Assembly (NCBI RefSeq): GCF_025460835.1
Contig: NZ_JAMXAY010000030.1
Location: 1-64,000 of the forward strand
From: Parapedobacter soli
GTDB taxonomy: Bacteria; Bacteroidota; Bacteroidia; Sphingobacteriales; Sphingobacteriaceae
DNA: 64,000 nt
Direction of reading: 5' to 3'
Part shown: in pieces, positions 7,948-17,492 of the stretch
How positions within the stretch are numbered: the first letter of the stretch is position 1
Layout of the letters: every line of letters begins with the position of its first letter
Notes under the pieces: model-generated
The model's database searches: none
What the model saw: only the letters and a program-made list of their open reading frames with translations
What the model was told of the DNA's origin: nothing
Made by a program: the position numbers and the translations under genes

Positions 7948-10813
7948 TATCTTCCCTCGAAAGTGACTTGATAAAGCTTTCTTCGGTGGTGATGAGGGTA
8001 TCGGCAATGGTCTTCTTGCGGTTTTGCAATGCCAGTATCTTTTCCTCCACGGTACCCTTGGTAATGAATTTGTAGATAAACACATTACGCGTTTGGCCGA
8101 TTCGGTGTGTGCGGTCAATGGCCTGCTGCTCTACGGCAGGATTCCACCATGGGTCGAGGATAAATACATAATCGGCTTCCACCAGGTTGAGCCCCACGCC
8201 GCCAGCCTTAATCGAAATGAGGAACAAGCGGGTCTCTTTATTTTCGCGGAATTGACGCACCACCTCACTCCTGTTCTTGGTGGCGCCATCCAGGTATGCA
8301 TACCCGATACCATGCTTGTCGAAATACTGCCTAAACAACACCAGTTGTTTCACGAACTGTGAAAACACCAGTACCTTATTACCCCGTTGCAATACGGTCT
8401 CCAATGTGTGGATGGCACTCTCGAACTTGCCGGACTCGCCGCTGAACCCGGCGTCGACCATGGCAGGATGGTTGGCAAGCTGGCGCAGCTTGGTGAGCCC
8501 CTGTAACAAGGCAATCTGCGGCGGCTTCACTTTCTCGTCGCCGATATTTTCCAATATGGCATTCCGGTACTCCGACTTCACGCGCTCATAGTATTCAGCT
8601 TGCTCTTCACCCATCGTACAGTAAAATACCTGTTCCGATTTGGGTGGGAGCTCCGTAGCCACTTGGTCCTTGGTGCGCCGCAGCACAAAGGGCTTGATCA
8701 TGGCTTGCAGGCGTTGGGCCTTTTCATCGTCCTTTTTCTTTTCGATGGGCTGTACGAACTCTTGCTGGAAGTAGCGGTAGCTACCTAACAAGCCGGGGTT
8801 TAAGAATGCCATCTGTGCCCACAGATCTGCTACCGAATTTTCAACCGGTGTACCGCTCAGCACCAGCCGATGCTTCGCCTTTAGCCCCTTCACCGCCTTG
8901 AACGATTTGGAAGAGGGGTTTTTTATCAGCTGGCTTTCATCGAGGATGATGTAATTGAAATAGAACGAGCTCAACAACTCTTCATCGATACGAGCGATGC
9001 CGTAGGTGGTGATTACCAAATCGTATGGCTCAAATAGAGCAGCGTCCTTGGCCCGGCCTATACCGGTGTGGATGAGGATTTTCAAGTCGGGCACGAACTT
9101 CATCGCCTCATTTTCCCAGTTGTATATCAATGAGGTAGGCATGATGATAAGCGACGTAGATGGCCCTCCCCTCTTTCCTGCCCCCTCCTTCTGCTTCTGG
9201 AGCAGTGCCAGTGTCTGGATGGTTTTACCCAAGCCCATGTCGTCTGCTAAGCAGCCACCGAAATGGTATTCCTGCAGGAAATGGAACCAGTTGTACCCCG
9301 CTTGCTGGTAGGGCCGCAGCTCGCCCATAAACCGTTGCGGCTTTTCAACATTTTCAATTGCATCAAAATCGGCCAATCGTGCTATTTTACGATCCATCGT
9401 CAGTGCGACATGCTCGGAGATGTCATTGAGCAGCCCCACATGGTATTTTCCCAACCGGATATCTTTCTTATTTTGCGAGAACTGGAAGAGGTGGTTGTAC
9501 CGGGCAAACCACTCTTCGGGTATCACGGCCACCTCTCCATTAGGCAAAACAAACTCCTTCGTATTCGTAAGGATATGGTTACGCAACTGGCTAAAGGGAA
9601 TTTCGTACTCACCGAAACGGGCAATGGCACGTACGTCAAACCAGTCGTTATGCTCCTCAACGGATAGATTAAGTTCGGTGCGCCCGAAGAAGAACCGCTT
9701 GTTCGGGTCGTCTTGCATAATTTCATAACCGCGCCGGCGGAGCTCGTCGTTCCGGTCGCGGAGCCAGTCCATTGCCGATGTGGCATCTGTTCCATTGGCC
9801 TTCGGCTCGAGATTGCTGAACAGCTCGGCGGGCCTGTGGAGGCCCATATCCAGCAATTCCCGCATCCGGGTCTCTTCCCATTGCAACGACCGTTTGATGC
9901 GGTGGAAAGTGTAATGGTCTGCTCCCTCGTCATACTGCATCTGCACCGTTACCCTATTCTGGCCTCCGGATGCAAACAGGTAAGGGCCATAACGGAAGTG
10001 CAGTTGCAGTTGGGAAACGCCGTTCTCCACGTAGAGGAGCTTAATCACCGGTATAGCATTGTGCTGGTGCGTTTCGATATCGAATCCCTCCGCGTATACG
10101 TGATGCTTTTCGATGAGCGACCGCACGAAGGTTGCGAAATATTTACGTTCCGTAGCATGCGCCACGGCAATATAGCGCCTTTGCAAAAAGGGCGACAGCT
10201 TTTTCCCTTCCAACGACTGGTCAAAATGGTAAAGTACGTTCTCCAATAGTAGCCATGCCTGTTGGTTGACCACCACCTGGGCGTTTTTATACATAAATTC
10301 GATGCGCTGCCCATCGTATTTGATGGTGGGGAAGTAACGTGTCTCCTCACTGTTGCGCCTGAAGTGAAACAGCACCGAAGCAGGTTGCGGCGCAATAGTT
10401 AGCCGTTGGTCTGCCGCGTACCCATCTTTGCTCATGAGAAACAACGGCTTGTCGCTCAGCAATTCGAGCGCCTGCAGCAGGCGGGCCTCAATTTTAGGCC
10501 GTATATATTCGAAGAATTGCTCGTTAAAATGTTTTGCAAAAAAATCTACCGGGCGTATCGGTTTCTTATAATAGCGTTTGATGATATTCGTTTGCTCTAC
10601 CTCTTCCAGTAACTTGATCAGCTTACGGTCCGTCTCATCCAATATGGGTGCATAGTCTACCGCCGTATGACTGAACACGCGGCGGTGGGTCAGCGAATAA
10701 CCACCATTGGGATTGAGCTGCACCACATGCGGCTCTATTAAATAACCCAGGTATGGATGTTCGCAAAGCGAGTAAATCAATTCATAAGGTTGCGTAGTAT
10801 CAACTTGCTGCAT
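7928..10813 (-). CDS. SNF2-family DEAD/DEAH helicase-like ATPase
   Basis: A 961-residue cytoplasmic Swi2/Snf2-type double-stranded DNA translocase. The first 480 residues are the bacterial SNF2-associated region. The ATPase core starts with Walker A ADDMGLGKTIQT near residue 523, then DESQ (the DEAx box) near residue 620. The C-terminal helicase lobe has LDGATKNRSEVV and the motif VI segment DRTHRIGQ. It lacks an obvious zinc finger. The DNA transaction is unknown; relatives include the RapA and HepA groups. A PIF1-like helicase gene lies 46 bases upstream on the same strand, suggesting co-transcription. Confidence 0.9.
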   Translation of the reverse strand: MQQVDTTQPYELIYSLCEHPYLGYLIEPHVVQLNPNGGYSLTHRRVFSHTAVDYAPILDETDRKLIKLLEEVEQTNIIKRYYKKPIRPVDFFAKHFNEQFFEYIRPKIEARLLQALELLSDKPLFLMSKDGYAADQRLTIAPQPASVLFHFRRNSEETRYFPTIKYDGQRIEFMYKNAQVVVNQQAWLLLENVLYHFDQSLEGKKLSPFLQRRYIAVAHATERKYFATFVRSLIEKHHVYAEGFDIETHQHNAIPVIKLLYVENGVSQLQLHFRYGPYLFASGGQNRVTVQMQYDEGADHYTFHRIKRSLQWEETRMRELLDMGLHRPAELFSNLEPKANGTDATSAMDWLRDRNDELRRRGYEIMQDDPNKRFFFGRTELNLSVEEHNDWFDVRAIARFGEYEIPFSQLRNHILTNTKEFVLPNGEVAVIPEEWFARYNHLFQFSQNKKDIRLGKYHVGLLNDISEHVALTMDRKIARLADFDAIENVEKPQRFMGELRPYQQAGYNWFHFLQEYHFGGCLADDMGLGKTIQTLALLQKQKEGAGKRGGPSTSLIIMPTSLIYNWENEAMKFVPDLKILIHTGIGRAKDAALFEPYDLVITTYGIARIDEELLSSFYFNYIILDESQLIKNPSSKSFKAVKGLKAKHRLVLSGTPVENSVADLWAQMAFLNPGLLGSYRYFQQEFVQPIEKKKDDEKAQRLQAMIKPFVLRRTKDQVATELPPKSEQVFYCTMGEEQAEYYERVKSEYRNAILENIGDEKVKPPQIALLQGLTKLRQLANHPAMVDAGFSGESGKFESAIHTLETVLQRGNKVLVFSQFVKQLVLFRQYFDKHGIGYAYLDGATKNRSEVVRQFRENKETRLFLISIKAGGVGLNLVEADYVFILDPWWNPAVEQQAIDRTHRIGQTRNVFIYKFITKGTVEEKILALQNRKKTIADTLITTEESFIKSLSREDISELLG

Positions 10814-10859
10814 TTAACAACGGTAGTATCTAAAAATAAAAACAGTAAAGATATACAAA

Positions 10860-13076
10860 CTAGTGGACAATGGATGCTTTGGCGATACGAATCTCGTAGT
10901 ATTCCACCTGATTGGCCAGTAGCGCACGGACCGCAGATGAAGGCATGTCGGGATTTTGCCGCAATACGCGCTGAATCGACGCGAGCTTCGTTGCATCCAT
11001 CAACTGGGTAGCTACCACGCCCTTGCCGATAAAGTCAATGAGGTGGCCGATGACAGTGGCCTTGGTTAAACCGCGTTCGGCCGATATTTCGTCGATGGTT
11101 TTGCCCGACTGGAACAGATCGAAACTGATGCGTTTGGTCGTGCCTTTGGGGCTCTTTGGTTTTGAGGTATTGGGTAGTTCATCGGCATCGATGGCGACAG
11201 TTGCCAGATCGACTGACTTGACCATGAGTTCTTGCAGTGGCTCCCCTTTTGCCAACGCCTCGGTGATAGCCACACATTGCCGAAGTTGTTCCCGTTTCCG
11301 CTTAAGGTCTATCAATAACTCCTTCAATTCAGAAACATACTTCTTTGTCCGTTTTTTGATGGCCCAATCGCCAATATGCATCTCGAGAGGAGCGATCAGG
11401 GAAGCTTCTAACCGCGGCAAGAACCATTCCGTGGCTTTGACAATACGGTCATGAACAAGAGCGTAATCCACCACGTCGTTTTTATTAAGTAATCTATTCA
11501 GCTGATTTCGGAATTTATTGGCCACCTCCATCAGCATTTCGCAAGCTACACTTATCGTGCCGACAAATTGCATTGCCTTCTCTTGGTCTGCAATGTTACG
11601 GGTTGCCATATCATCCTGTTGTGTCTGCGCGGTTTCGACGATACGGTCCCATCTAAACGCCTGCAGAAGCAGTTGCCCGATATAACTACGTTGCGATGCT
11701 TCCAACAAAGGGGCAATTTCGTTTTCTGACACCGTATTCTGTGAAAAATCGGTCACCTGTATGTCCGTACGGATACTGGAGGGCGGTATATACGAGTGGA
11801 GCACAAGCCCATCTAACGTGCGTAAACGACTCAACGCAACATACACTTGGCCGGCTGCAAAAGAGGCGCCCGCATCAATGATAGCCCGATCGAAGGTAAG
11901 CCCCTGGCTTTTGTGGATGGTAATGGCCCAGGCCAACCGCAGCGGGAACTGAGCGAAGGTCCCCAGCACCTCCTCTTCTATCTTATCACTCGATTTGTCG
12001 TAATTGTACCGGATGTTCTCCCATTCTTCCCGCTTTACTTCCACCGCGTCACTACCGTCTTTAAATTCCACGAGTAAGCTATTGCCTGCGGAGTCGATAT
12101 GTTTCACGTAACCGATTTTTCCATTGTAGTAACGCCGTTCGTCGCCACTATCGTTACGGATAAACATCACCTGTGCTCCCACTTTCAGTGTCAGCTCTTT
12201 TTCTGCGGGATACATGTTTTCTGGAAAATCGTTCGCCACTTTAGCCTCTAGCACCACCGCGTTACCGGGAAGGGTAGACAGTTCTTGCCTGTTGATGGTA
12301 TCCGCACGGTTATTATGGGTGGTAAGCGTGATATAGGGTGTTGCGGGTGGAGGCACAAAATCCGGCTTATAATAACTGTTGAGCTCTTCCAATTGCTGTA
12401 ACGTACAGCAGTTGTTTCGGATGTCGTTGAGGATATCGATAAATGCCTGCTCACTTTGGCGATAGATTTTCTTCAGTTCGAGAAGAATGGGGGGCTGTTC
12501 ACGCAACACCTTGGCATCGAAAAAAAACGGGCTGGGATAGTACTTTGCCATAACCGTCCTTTCGTGCTCTTTGACCACGGGCGGCAGTTGGTACATATCG
12601 CCGATAAAAAGTACCTGCACCCCACCAAATGGCCGGGCATCGCGCCGTACATTTTTCAAGATTGCATCAATGGCGTCCAGCGTATCCGCCCGCAACATCG
12701 ATACCTCATCGATGACCAACAACTCGATTTCCTGCAATAGTGCACGCCGCTGCTTGGTAAGCTTCACCTTGCCGAAAAGTCGGCGGCGGTTGTAAATATG
12801 GTTATCGTCCTCATTCCACGCCAGCTCGTAGTCTTCGATGTAGAGACCAAATGGCAACCAAAACAGGGAATGCAAGGTTGTGCCCCCCGCGTTCATCGCC
12901 GCCACCCCCGTGGGTGCGGCCACAGCCATCTTCTTGTAGCTATGCTGCCTAATATACTTCAAAAACGTGGTTTTCCCCGTACCGGCCTTCCCCGTTAGAA
13001 AAATATTGCGATTGGTATGGTTTACAAAAGATACCGCCTGCACGAAAGCCGTATTTTGAGCATCTAATACTGTCAT
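10860..13076 (-). CDS. PIF1-family DNA helicase with C-terminal HTH domain
   Basis: A 738-residue superfamily 1B helicase. Walker A is LTGKAGTGKTTF near residue 30, Walker B LLVIDEVSM near residue 130, and the C-terminal motif AITIHKSQGLTFDRAI near residue 385 marks the PIF1/RecD2 group. Residues about 480-620 are helical and lysine-rich. Residues about 645-715 form a helix-turn-helix (SGKTIDEISAERGLTKATV) of the HTH_40 type otherwise seen at RecQ C-termini. It probably unwinds 5'-3' at replication obstacles, but that is inferred from the family. It is divergent from feoA and upstream of the SNF2 gene. Confidence 0.88.
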   Translation of the reverse strand: MTVLDAQNTAFVQAVSFVNHTNRNIFLTGKAGTGKTTFLKYIRQHSYKKMAVAAPTGVAAMNAGGTTLHSLFWLPFGLYIEDYELAWNEDDNHIYNRRRLFGKVKLTKQRRALLQEIELLVIDEVSMLRADTLDAIDAILKNVRRDARPFGGVQVLFIGDMYQLPPVVKEHERTVMAKYYPSPFFFDAKVLREQPPILLELKKIYRQSEQAFIDILNDIRNNCCTLQQLEELNSYYKPDFVPPPATPYITLTTHNNRADTINRQELSTLPGNAVVLEAKVANDFPENMYPAEKELTLKVGAQVMFIRNDSGDERRYYNGKIGYVKHIDSAGNSLLVEFKDGSDAVEVKREEWENIRYNYDKSSDKIEEEVLGTFAQFPLRLAWAITIHKSQGLTFDRAIIDAGASFAAGQVYVALSRLRTLDGLVLHSYIPPSSIRTDIQVTDFSQNTVSENEIAPLLEASQRSYIGQLLLQAFRWDRIVETAQTQQDDMATRNIADQEKAMQFVGTISVACEMLMEVANKFRNQLNRLLNKNDVVDYALVHDRIVKATEWFLPRLEASLIAPLEMHIGDWAIKKRTKKYVSELKELLIDLKRKREQLRQCVAITEALAKGEPLQELMVKSVDLATVAIDADELPNTSKPKSPKGTTKRISFDLFQSGKTIDEISAERGLTKATVIGHLIDFIGKGVVATQLMDATKLASIQRVLRQNPDMPSSAVRALLANQVEYYEIRIAKASIVH

Positions 13077-13202
13077 TTCCAGACACCGGATTTAGTATGG
13101 CTTCCAAAGGTAGCAAAAAAGACTGAACGGCCACACTGGCCGATATATACCGGTAACTGGGAACAAATTGACAACTGGACGTTTAGATTTATTATAAATT
13201 AG

Positions 13203-13210
13203 TACATTTG
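13203..13210 (+). promoter_or_regulatory. Putative -7 element of the feo operon
   Basis: TACATTTG fits TAnnTTTG and ends 14 bases before the feoA ATG. The -33 region is weak. No clear Fur-box palindrome was recognised in the 148-base spacer shared with the helicase gene. Confidence 0.45.
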
Positions 13211-13224
13211 AACCGTATTTCATT

Positions 13225-13476
13225 ATGCGTACCACAATCCAAAATAAATCCATAAGCCACTTACGAAAGGGCGAGACAGCCACTATCGTGGGGTATGCTC
13301 CCGGTGAAGTTCCCCTTAAAATCTACGAAATGGGGCTGCTACCGGGAGTAGTATTCTCGTTAAAGCAGCGTTTACCTCTGAACGGCCCCATTTGCCTGCA
13401 GATCAAAGGCAATCCGAATGGCGTCGCATTACGGAGGGCTGAGGCGGATTTCATCCTCATCGAACCTTTATCGTAA
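13225..13476 (+). CDS. feoA: Ferrous iron transport protein A
   Basis: An 83-residue cytoplasmic SH3-like protein that assists FeoB. The pattern LRKGETATIVGY, then YEMGLLPGVVFSLKQRLPL, then GVALRRAEADFILIEP is that of FeoA. It is a stand-alone protein here, not fused to FeoB as in some Bacteroidota. The gene is 3 bases upstream of feoB, so the two must be co-translated. The upstream spacer is shared with a divergent helicase gene. Confidence 0.93.
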   Translation: MRTTIQNKSISHLRKGETATIVGYAPGEVPLKIYEMGLLPGVVFSLKQRLPLNGPICLQIKGNPNGVALRRAEADFILIEPLS

Positions 13477-13479
13477 GCT

Positions 13480-15564
13480 ATGACGGAAATAAATATCGCG
13501 TTGGTAGGGAATCCCAACGTCGGCAAATCCACCTTGTTCAACAAACTGACCGGCTTACGCCAGAAAGCCGGCAACTACCCCGGCATCACTGTAGAGAAAA
13601 AAACAGGTAGTTTTACCAATGGGGATACCAAGTACCACGTTGTCGACTTACCCGGCGCTTATGGCATACACCCGTCGTCGTTGGACGAAGAAGTTGTGTA
13701 TAACGTATTGGCCGACAAGACCAACCCGAACCACCCGGACCTGGCCGTAGTGGTCGGCAATCCATTTAACCTCAAGCGAGCAGTTTTCCTGTACCAGCAG
13801 ATCCGCGACATCGGTGTTCCGGCTATTTTTGTAATCAACATGGCCGATGAGGCCGATCACGCTGGGCTCTCTATCGATACCGGAAAACTGGAACGCCTAC
13901 TGGCCACCAGGGTTGTCCTGACCGATGCACGTTCCGGCAGGGGTATCGACGCACTGAAGGCAGCCCTTTCTTTCAAGCCCTCCACAACGGCGCCGTTGTT
14001 CCCGGTCCCTACCGAATATCACCATGTAATACAAGAAGTTAAGAACCAGACTGGAGAGACCAACGATTACCGGGCATGGTTAGCACTTTCCCATAAGCAT
14101 AATGCTGCTTCGCACGCCACGCTACCCACTGCTGTCGAGGCGATCCGGAATACTCACGGGCTCAACCCCTACCGGCTGCAGATCCAAGAGACCATGGCCA
14201 GGCACGATAAGCTGGACCGCGACTTGGCAGACATCATCAAAGACCCCACAAAAAAACGCGAGCATTTTACCGAGCGCCTGGATAAGTTGATGATACATGC
14301 CGTCTGGGGATACGTGATTTTCTTCGGGTTGCTCCTACTCATCTTCCAAGCCATCTACACGTGGTCAGGCCCTTTTATGGATGCCATCGACAACGGGTTT
14401 ACCTGGCTCGCAAGCAGTACGGCAAATTGGCTGCCCGAAGGCCCCCTCAACGGGCTGCTTACAGACGGCATCATTGCCGGTATAGGGGGTATTGTCATCT
14501 TCATTCCCCAGATTGCCATCCTGTTTGTATTCATCGCACTGATGGAGGAGTCTGGCTACATGAGCCGGGTTGTCTATCTGATGGACCGATGGCTCAAGCC
14601 TTTCGGGCTAAGTGGTAAGAGTGCTGTTCCATTGATGTCTGGTGCTGCATGTGCCATCCCGGCAGTCATGTCTGCCCGTACGATCGAAAACGATAAAGAA
14701 CGCCTGATTACCATATTGGTCACTCCGTTTATGACCTGTTCTGCGCGGTTACCGATTTACATCGTCATTATCGGCTTGGTCATCCCACAAGGACGGGTGC
14801 TTGGCATGGAGTTACAAGCGTTGGTCTTATTTGGCATGTACGCCTTGGGCGTACTGGCGGCCCTGGGAAGTGCCTGGTTGCTCAAACTTTTCCTGAAATC
14901 GGACTACAAGAGCTTCCTGATCCTGGAAATGCCCACCTACCGGCTGCCAGTACTTCGGAACGTTGCGGTACACGTATGGGAAAAGACCATGGGGTTTGTA
15001 TGGGGTGCTGGTAAAATCATTTTGGCCATTAGCGTCATTCTGTGGGTACTTGGCTCATTCGGCGTAGGTGAACGGTTTACCGACGCCGAGCGGATCGTCC
15101 AACTGGAAAACCAGGGACTGTCGGCAGAAGAACTGGAAAACGAGGTACAGTCGCAAAAGCTGGAATATTCGTTTTTAGGCACATTAGGGCGCTTTATCGA
15201 GCCAGCTATCGAGCCGTTGGGCTACGACTGGAAAATGGGTATCGGACTTATTGCATCGTTTGCTGCACGCGAAGTATTCGTAAGCACAATGGCTACCGTG
15301 TACAGCCTCGGCAGCACCGATGATGAATTGACCATCCGCGAGCGTATGGCGAGTGAAATCAACCCGAATACCCGACGGCCAGCTTACAACTTCGCATCGG
15401 GTATTTCGTTGCTTTTGTTTTACGCTTTCGCCATGCAATGCATGAGTACCATTGCCATTGTACGCAAAGAAACAAACTCATGGAAATGGACCATTATCCA
15501 GTTGGTATTTATGACTGGATTTGCGTACCTTGCCGCACTAGTGGCATACCAACTACTAAAATAA
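13480..15564 (+). CDS. feoB: Ferrous iron transporter B (GTPase permease)
   Basis: A 694-residue inner-membrane Fe(II) transporter. The N-terminal G domain has G1 GNPNVGKST near residue 10, the switch segment YPGITVEKK and DLPGAYGI. The next 100 residues are the guanine-dissociation-inhibitor-like helical domain. The membrane part has two Gate repeats separated by the FeoB C domain; the pore cysteine segment MTCSARLP lies near residue 420. Length is somewhat shorter than E. coli FeoB (773). The feoA-feoB-small protein order is complete. Iron control is expected, but no binding site is evident. Confidence 0.97.
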   Translation: MTEINIALVGNPNVGKSTLFNKLTGLRQKAGNYPGITVEKKTGSFTNGDTKYHVVDLPGAYGIHPSSLDEEVVYNVLADKTNPNHPDLAVVVGNPFNLKRAVFLYQQIRDIGVPAIFVINMADEADHAGLSIDTGKLERLLATRVVLTDARSGRGIDALKAALSFKPSTTAPLFPVPTEYHHVIQEVKNQTGETNDYRAWLALSHKHNAASHATLPTAVEAIRNTHGLNPYRLQIQETMARHDKLDRDLADIIKDPTKKREHFTERLDKLMIHAVWGYVIFFGLLLLIFQAIYTWSGPFMDAIDNGFTWLASSTANWLPEGPLNGLLTDGIIAGIGGIVIFIPQIAILFVFIALMEESGYMSRVVYLMDRWLKPFGLSGKSAVPLMSGAACAIPAVMSARTIENDKERLITILVTPFMTCSARLPIYIVIIGLVIPQGRVLGMELQALVLFGMYALGVLAALGSAWLLKLFLKSDYKSFLILEMPTYRLPVLRNVAVHVWEKTMGFVWGAGKIILAISVILWVLGSFGVGERFTDAERIVQLENQGLSAEELENEVQSQKLEYSFLGTLGRFIEPAIEPLGYDWKMGIGLIASFAAREVFVSTMATVYSLGSTDDELTIRERMASEINPNTRRPAYNFASGISLLLFYAFAMQCMSTIAIVRKETNSWKWTIIQLVFMTGFAYLAALVAYQLLK

Positions 15565-15570
15565 CATGAC

Positions 15571-15732
15571 ATGGATGCAATCGCTATACAGTACATCGTT
15601 ATCAGCGCCCTGTTTGTGGCAGCTGTAGTTTTTTTGGTCCGGCGGACCAAAAAGTCACTTAGGGGGAAACAATCGTGCTCGAAAGGGTGCGGCTGCGAAT
15701 TCACCGAACCATCCAAAAAGACATCGTATTAA
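15571..15732 (+). CDS. FeoB-associated cysteine-rich membrane protein
   Basis: A 53-residue protein starting 6 bases after feoB. It has one N-terminal transmembrane helix (residues 4-22, YIVISALFVAAVVFLV), a basic patch, and the cysteine cluster CSKGCGCE at residues 40-47. This is the layout of the FeoB-associated family (Pfam FeoB_associated), small proteins found only next to feoB and thought to aid Fe(II) transfer or FeoB assembly. The start at 15571 is chosen over the out-of-frame ATG at 15566, which ends after 20 codons. Confidence 0.85.
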   Translation: MDAIAIQYIVISALFVAAVVFLVRRTKKSLRGKQSCSKGCGCEFTEPSKKTSY

Positions 15733-15754
15733 CTTAATCGCGTAACAGATAACC

Positions 15755-16255
15755 ATGACTTACCAAACAAAGGAAGCACTCTTCAACGAAATCGAAGCCG
15801 TATTGACTGGACAAGGCTTTCAAGTGGTACAACAAGACCAGACCCGGCCGTGGGGCGGCTTTTTCGTGATTGAAGAGTCGCAAGCGCAGCAATTTGCCAA
15901 TACCTATTTCAACGGAATCGACGTACAGGAGCTCAAGATTTCGGGCAAGCTAAGCCCGAAGATACTTGTTGTTGCACCGGGCAAGCGCCTTTCGTGGCAA
16001 TACCACCACCGCCGTGCGGAAATCTGGCAAGTGGTAAGGGGTGACGTTGGTGTGGTGACCAGTGATACCGATGAGGAACACGAATTGAAATTACTGCATC
16101 CGGGGGATGTGATCCGGCTTAACCAAGGTGAGCGCCATCGGCTTGTGGGCCTGGACGGATGGGGTGTACTGGCCGAAATCTGGCAACACACGGATGCCGA
16201 CAACCCATCGGATGAAGACGACATCGTGCGGGTGCAAGATGATTTCGGGAGGTAG
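15755..16255 (+). CDS. Cupin-type mannose-6-phosphate isomerase-like protein
   Basis: A 166-residue single-domain cupin. It resembles the C-terminal cupin of type II phosphomannose isomerases: RPWGGFFVIEES near residue 30, then APGKRLSWQYHHRRAEIW with metal-binding histidines and glutamate near residues 80-92, then the second cupin motif HPGDVIRLNQGERHRLVG near residues 115-132. It probably binds a divalent metal. The sugar isomerase role is inferred; the nucleotidyltransferase domain of full-length type II enzymes is absent. Stop codons of this gene and the convergent GH76 gene abut as TAGCTA. Confidence 0.8.
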   Translation: MTYQTKEALFNEIEAVLTGQGFQVVQQDQTRPWGGFFVIEESQAQQFANTYFNGIDVQELKISGKLSPKILVVAPGKRLSWQYHHRRAEIWQVVRGDVGVVTSDTDEEHELKLLHPGDVIRLNQGERHRLVGLDGWGVLAEIWQHTDADNPSDEDDIVRVQDDFGR

Positions 16256-17488
16256 CTAATCAACTGCCATAAAACCAGCTATTCCAGCTATCCGCGCGTA
16301 CATCTCGATCATCGCGGCTTGGTCAAGCAGCCATTTTCGCGATTCTTGGTTTACACTATCCCAGCTTTTGCCAAATAGACCATTATCGTCGCGCGTATGG
16401 TTCCATGCGTAATCCAGGTTTTTTGCAAATGCCTCTAAATACCGGCGATCGCCATCTTCGCGGTACAGTTCAACATAACCCCGCATCATCACAGCGATAA
16501 ACCAGTTATTGCTCCGCTTTAACAGACGGAACGATTGCGCGCCGGGCGATGTAAACGGTTCAAAAAAATATGCGTACCCGCTCGCCGCGATACGCTGGGC
16601 TTCTTTCAGATAGCCGGCATCCCCCGTAAACCGATACAGTAACGCGGCACTTTGGAGCATCTGCCCGCTGTTATACGGGTATTTCCGTTTGTCTACCTTA
16701 CTTTTAAGGTTTACGTTATCCCAATACAGTCCATCTTCCGGATCCTGTAAATGGCGCTTGGTCCAATCGTACCACCTCTTCCCGGCATAGAAATAAAGGC
16801 TATCCCGCGTTGCTTCAAACATCCGGAATGCAAATACCGCAGCCGGAGCGTTAGAGCAGGTGTTTTTGGAAGTCCTTTTTTGTTCGCACCAATAGATACC
16901 GCCACCGAGAAGATCATCTTCACCGCTTTTCACGAATTTCCAAATCTCTTCGGCCATGTCCAGGTACCGATCTTCACCGGAGGCCAGGTAAAGCTCGGCA
17001 AAATCAATCCCCAACCAAATGTTATCATCGTAGAACCGATCGGATTGCTCCGCGTCATTCACGTATGAAGCAAAGCCGGCCGGAGCCCTGTTGTCGTCAT
17101 AATAACGCATCAAACCGGGCAACACACGGTCGTCTACCATCCGTAAGTAACGTTTATCGCCCGTTGTTTCAAAGAGTGCATTGGATGCTGAAAGCATACC
17201 CGAAAATGGCCATAGGTATGAATAGGGATTGGGCGCACTATCGGTGCCCTCTGCAAGATAGTCCGCTCGGTAGGCCTGGTCGTGCGGATAGTTTTCACGA
17301 AGCAACGGTGTACCCTCTACCGCGTAACGCTCATAAACCAGCGTGGTCAACTCGCCAGCCCAAGCCAGCGGGGAATTCTTTTGAGACACACTATCGATAC
17401 CTACTGCGCAGAACCCGTGGCCATACATTAAGCCCGGTAGTACGATTGTCAAAGCAATGCCGAAAAGGTTACGTTTATTTACAGCCAC
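16256..17488 (-). CDS. Secreted glycoside hydrolase, family GH76-like
   Basis: A 410-residue (alpha/alpha)6-barrel enzyme with an N-terminal signal peptide. It resembles GH76 alpha-1,6-mannanases: the paired catalytic aspartates are in FYDDNIWLGIDF near residue 155, followed by GGIYWCEQ, SNAPAAVFAFRM and YNSGQMLQSAALLY. GH76 enzymes cleave the alpha-1,6-mannan backbone of fungal cell walls. It is not in a PUL: no susC/susD is near. It lies 4 bases downstream of an ABC ATPase gene at the end of the lipid A gene string, an unusual place for a glycanase. Confidence 0.82.
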   Translation of the reverse strand: MAVNKRNLFGIALTIVLPGLMYGHGFCAVGIDSVSQKNSPLAWAGELTTLVYERYAVEGTPLLRENYPHDQAYRADYLAEGTDSAPNPYSYLWPFSGMLSASNALFETTGDKRYLRMVDDRVLPGLMRYYDDNRAPAGFASYVNDAEQSDRFYDDNIWLGIDFAELYLASGEDRYLDMAEEIWKFVKSGEDDLLGGGIYWCEQKRTSKNTCSNAPAAVFAFRMFEATRDSLYFYAGKRWYDWTKRHLQDPEDGLYWDNVNLKSKVDKRKYPYNSGQMLQSAALLYRFTGDAGYLKEAQRIAASGYAYFFEPFTSPGAQSFRLLKRSNNWFIAVMMRGYVELYREDGDRRYLEAFAKNLDYAWNHTRDDNGLFGKSWDSVNQESRKWLLDQAAMIEMYARIAGIAGFMAVD

Positions 17489-17492
17489 GTCG

